Shown here piece after piece: positions 5,666 to 7,009 of a DNA stretch of 7,009 nt (within the stretch, counting starts at the first letter, position 1; each line of letters begins with the position of its first letter). This stretch comes from DAOUMU01 sp034409055. GTDB lineage: Bacteria > Chloroflexota > Anaerolineae > 4572-78 > J111. A program made the translations under genes and the position numbers. The stretch lies in NCBI GenBank assembly GCA_034409055.1, contig DAOUMU010000396.1:1-7009 (forward strand), given 5' to 3'. Under the pieces are notes generated by a model, which had not been told where the DNA came from, ran no database searches, and worked only from the letters and a program-made list of their open reading frames with translations.

Positions 5666-6435
5666 TTGGCAGCTAACAATGCCCATGCACACGAATTGCT
5701 ACGGGCGACAGGAGGTCGCATCGAACGGAGTGCTACACGCGAAGCGTAGCACCACACCCAGGCAGTGGGTAGACGCCACTCTCCGGTTGCGCCGCCAGTT
5801 TCGGCTGGCGGGGTGAAAAGCAGGGGAGGCAAAGCCCAAGCCTGACGGTATCTCCAACTGAAAGGCGGGCAAGGCGTAGGGCGATATGGGTAAGAAATTG
5901 AACTTTTGTAAGCCTCGTAATCGGCAGCTTCCGAAACGGAGATGAGACGGGAGTGTGAGACAAGGAAAGCCAAAGTGTAGCAGTTGGCGCGGACTGTCCC
6001 AGTCTCCGGGGTAGAGAAAGGCCCTAAGTCGTCTACGGTCGTCTGTCAGAGAGACAGCAAACCATACGTTCAATGCGGAAACTGGTAAACTCGATAGGGG
6101 GTCAGGGTCATCATCCCGAATGAGCCTGACCAGGTGGACCGTAAGGAAAACACAATTCCCTGGCGAGCAGGAGATGGTAGACGCAGAGCGAGCGAACGCT
6201 GACAGCCGAAAGGCAACAGGAACACATAACTGGTCAGATAGGGTACATACCCAACCTGAAAGGATGCAGACTTCTACCGGGTGGTTCGGGCGATGAAGTG
6301 GTCGAGTAATCGTTGAACAATGAGGGAAAAGTCTAAACGTAACCGAATTGGATAGCTGGCACGAGCTCAACTGGTTTGAGGTCGAGCTGGCGATTAAACA
6401 ATTACGAAACCAAATATTCAACTACCGAGCTGCTT

Positions 6436-6494
6436 GAGCCGTGTACGGTGAAAAGCCTGCCCTGAGCATAGTCGAAGGGTCGTTTGCGCGGTTC
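6436..6494 (+). other. Domain V of group II intron 2, carrying an inserted repeat
   Basis: Removing 6455-6480 leaves GAGCCGTGTACGGTGAAAA joined to CGTTTGCGCGGTTC, a 33-nt domain V with the lower stem GAGCCG / CGGTTC. The total length (59 nt) and the insertion point (after residue 19) are the same as in intron 1, although the stems themselves differ. Confidence 0.75.
6455..6480 (+). repeat. Dispersed 26-nt repeat, copy 3 (inside domain V of intron 2)
   Basis: The copy runs GCCTGCCCTGAGC then ATAGTCGAAGGGT and is identical to copy 1 except for two central bases. Relative to the intron it has the same orientation as copy 1, and both follow GGTGAAAA directly. Confidence 0.8.
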
Positions 6495-6613
6495 TGAGGG
6501 GGCGACGAAGCCGTGAGGCTTCTGAGTCTACCCGATGCGAGGCATTTATTGAAAATCGGTTTGGCAGCCATCATTCGGGTGATTGTGGGTAGTCTCACTT
6601 ACCCGCAATCGCC

Positions 6614-6643
6614 TGATTTTGGGCGTTAGGTTGCCTAAAATCA
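6614..6643 (+). repeat. Inverted repeat displaying the attC-D crossover box in its loop
   Basis: TGATTTTGGGC (6614-6624) pairs with GCCTAAAATCA (6633-6643) over 11 positions, one of them a G-T wobble. The eight-base loop GTTAGGTT is the right box of attC-D plus one base. It lacks a T-run, so it is not a typical terminator. It competes with the normal attC fold, because it uses the bases that should pair with the left arm. Confidence 0.55.
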
Positions 6644-6681
6644 ATACAGACCTCATTTTCAATCCTGCAAGGGTTTTTATT

Positions 6682-6900
6682 ATGAGCAGCCAACGGATAA
6701 TCAAAATGTTTTCAGGTTTCTTGTTTGGCGCAATCTTCGGACCGATTACTGTCACGATTCTTGCCATTTTGTATTACTTAACAGCTTCTTTGTTGACCAA
6801 CACGCCTGAAAACGGAGGAATATCAGGTACAATATTTATGGTCGGCGTTACTGCACTTATGATAACATTTCTCTTTGGCTTAACTCGACTTTTGCGATAG
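6682..6900 (+). CDS. Small two-helix membrane protein, cassette-borne
   Basis: Encodes 72 residues. I place the start at the ATG at 6682, preceded by AAGGG about ten bases upstream (6669-6673). The frame stays open back to 6583, but that part lies inside attC-D and its inverted repeat and cannot be natural coding sequence. The protein has a short basic N-terminus (MSSQRIIK), a hydrophobic segment of about residues 9-38 (FSGFLFGAIFGPITVTILAILYYLTASLL), a polar loop TNTPENGGIS, and a second helix of about 49-68 (GTIFMVGVTALMITFLFGL) ending in RLLR. It is predicted to sit in the cytoplasmic membrane as a hairpin with both ends in the cytoplasm (positive charges at both ends). I recognise no family. 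Small membrane proteins of unknown role are frequent among integron cassettes. Confidence 0.65.
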   Translation: MSSQRIIKMFSGFLFGAIFGPITVTILAILYYLTASLLTNTPENGGISGTIFMVGVTALMITFLFGLTRLLR

Positions 6901-6950
6901 CATGACATAATAAACAACTTTATGTAAAACAAAGCCGGGAAACGAAAGTC

Positions 6951-7009
6951 CCCCAACGCCACAAAGCCGACCAGGAAATAAGCTATGTATTTACATAATC
7001 CTGCCCGGC
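6951..7009 (+). other. attC-E, left half of an integron recombination site, cut by the window edge
   Basis: A box CCCCAAC (6951-6957), close to RYYYAAC, is followed by GCCAC-AAAG-CCG(A)CCAGG, the left-arm layout of the other sites including the unpaired A (6970). TCCTG...CGGC near the end of the window can pair with GCCG...CAGGA (6966-6976), so the right arm has just begun. The tip contains the palindrome TATGTATTTACATA. The right box must lie beyond the window. The site closes the cassette of the small membrane protein. Confidence 0.6.

Larger units (their letters stand above)
5703..6536 (+). mobile_element. ORF-less group II intron 2, same orientation as the cassettes
   Basis: The element begins with GGGCGAC, a variant of the GUGYG 5' end, and finishes with GAGTCTACCCGAT, a typical bacterial group II 3' end. 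Domain V is at 6436-6494 and a short domain VI hairpin (GAAGCC / GGCTTC) follows at about 6507-6522. The 5' boundary is strongly supported: the exon ends TGCTAC (5697-5702), and an apical loop closed by GCCAA / TTGGC (5969-5988) displays GTAGCA (5977-5982). That gives six Watson-Crick pairs plus a wobble, placed about 275 nt into the intron where EBS1 is expected. The region that should hold the maturase gene (domain IV, roughly 6330-6430) is only a small stem-loop, CTCAA / TTGAG. The intron thus needs a reverse transcriptase/maturase from elsewhere. A long open frame on the opposite strand across it has no protein-like features. Confidence 0.8.
5671..6631 (+). other. attC-D, integron recombination site split by group II intron 2
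   Basis: The left half, 5671-5702, starts six bases after the ankyrin gene's stop codon with AGCTAAC. It continues GCCCAT(G)CACACG(A)ATTGC, the same layout as the other left arms. The right half, 6537-6631, ends in a perfect right box GTTAGGT (6625-6631; crossover between G6625 and T6626). CG(A)ATTGC (5692-5699) pairs with GCAATCG (6605-6611), leaving one A unpaired. The outer arms fit less well (GCCCAT against ATTTTGGGC), so the right half has drifted or was exchanged. Taking the intron out leaves a site of about 127 nt, a normal attC size. The central part has hairpins ATCA-TTCGGG-TGAT and GGGTA / TACCC. Confidence 0.65.

Noticed and set aside
5699..6421. Minus-strand open frame of 240 codons
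   Set aside because: It lies antisense over group II intron 2. Its translation is rich in Ser, Arg, Cys and Pro with no domain character, there is no ribosome-binding site of note, and the plus strand is explained by intron structure.
6583..6681. Longer N-terminus for the small membrane protein
   Set aside because: The added 33 codons would be made of attC-D and its hairpin. The ATG at 6682 has its own upstream AAGGG and begins a typical small membrane protein.
1..7009. CRISPR array, tRNA, rRNA, integrase gene or transposase gene
   Set aside because: I looked for regularly spaced repeats, cloverleaf folds and the typical protein motifs and saw none in this window.

Overview
The window reads as a stretch of integron gene-cassette array, seen without its integrase gene. 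Four complete or nearly complete attC-like recombination sites (attC-A to attC-D) and the left half of a fifth (attC-E) separate single-gene cassettes, all on the + strand. The sites share the attC hallmark: two long arms that pair imperfectly, with unpaired bases at fixed places in the left arm. The spacing of paired to unpaired bases is 6-1-3-1-3-1 in attC-A and attC-C, and close to that in the others.

Layout: (1) positions 1-249, the 3' end of a GC-richer isoprenylcysteine/phospholipid methyltransferase-family gene, then attC-A (323-455). (2) A HEPN-like protein (502-1473), directly followed by a 205-bp MITE-like element with 16-bp terminal inverted repeats and a 5-bp target duplication. 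Next comes an ORF-less group II intron on the minus strand (about 1715-2575), lodged at the left edge of attC-B (to 2695). (3) A membrane-anchored HEAT-repeat protein (2808-4304) and attC-C (4399-4520). (4) An ankyrin-repeat protein (4541-5665) and attC-D (5671-6631), whose apical part holds a second ORF-less group II intron, this one on the plus strand (about 5703-6536). (5) A 72-residue two-helix membrane protein (6682-6900) and the left half of attC-E at the window edge.

The most unusual observation is that the two introns differ widely in sequence, yet both carry the same 26-nt dispersed repeat (24/26 identical) at the same place in domain V, the catalytic RNA hairpin. A third, diverged copy sits in the tip of another stem of the first intron. 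Both introns have a plausible EBS1 loop complementary to their 5' exon, which supports the boundaries. Neither encodes a reverse transcriptase/maturase.

The genes do not form a pathway. They are cassette cargo: a possible HEPN RNase, two repeat-scaffold proteins and a small membrane protein. Cassette boundaries, rather than operon logic, explain the layout.

Organism: a bacterium with a chromosomal (sedentary) integron. The dispersed repeat with the core CCTGAGC...GTCGAAGGG looks to me like repeats in environmental draft genomes such as filamentous Chloroflexota. That is recollection, and I put low confidence on any taxon.
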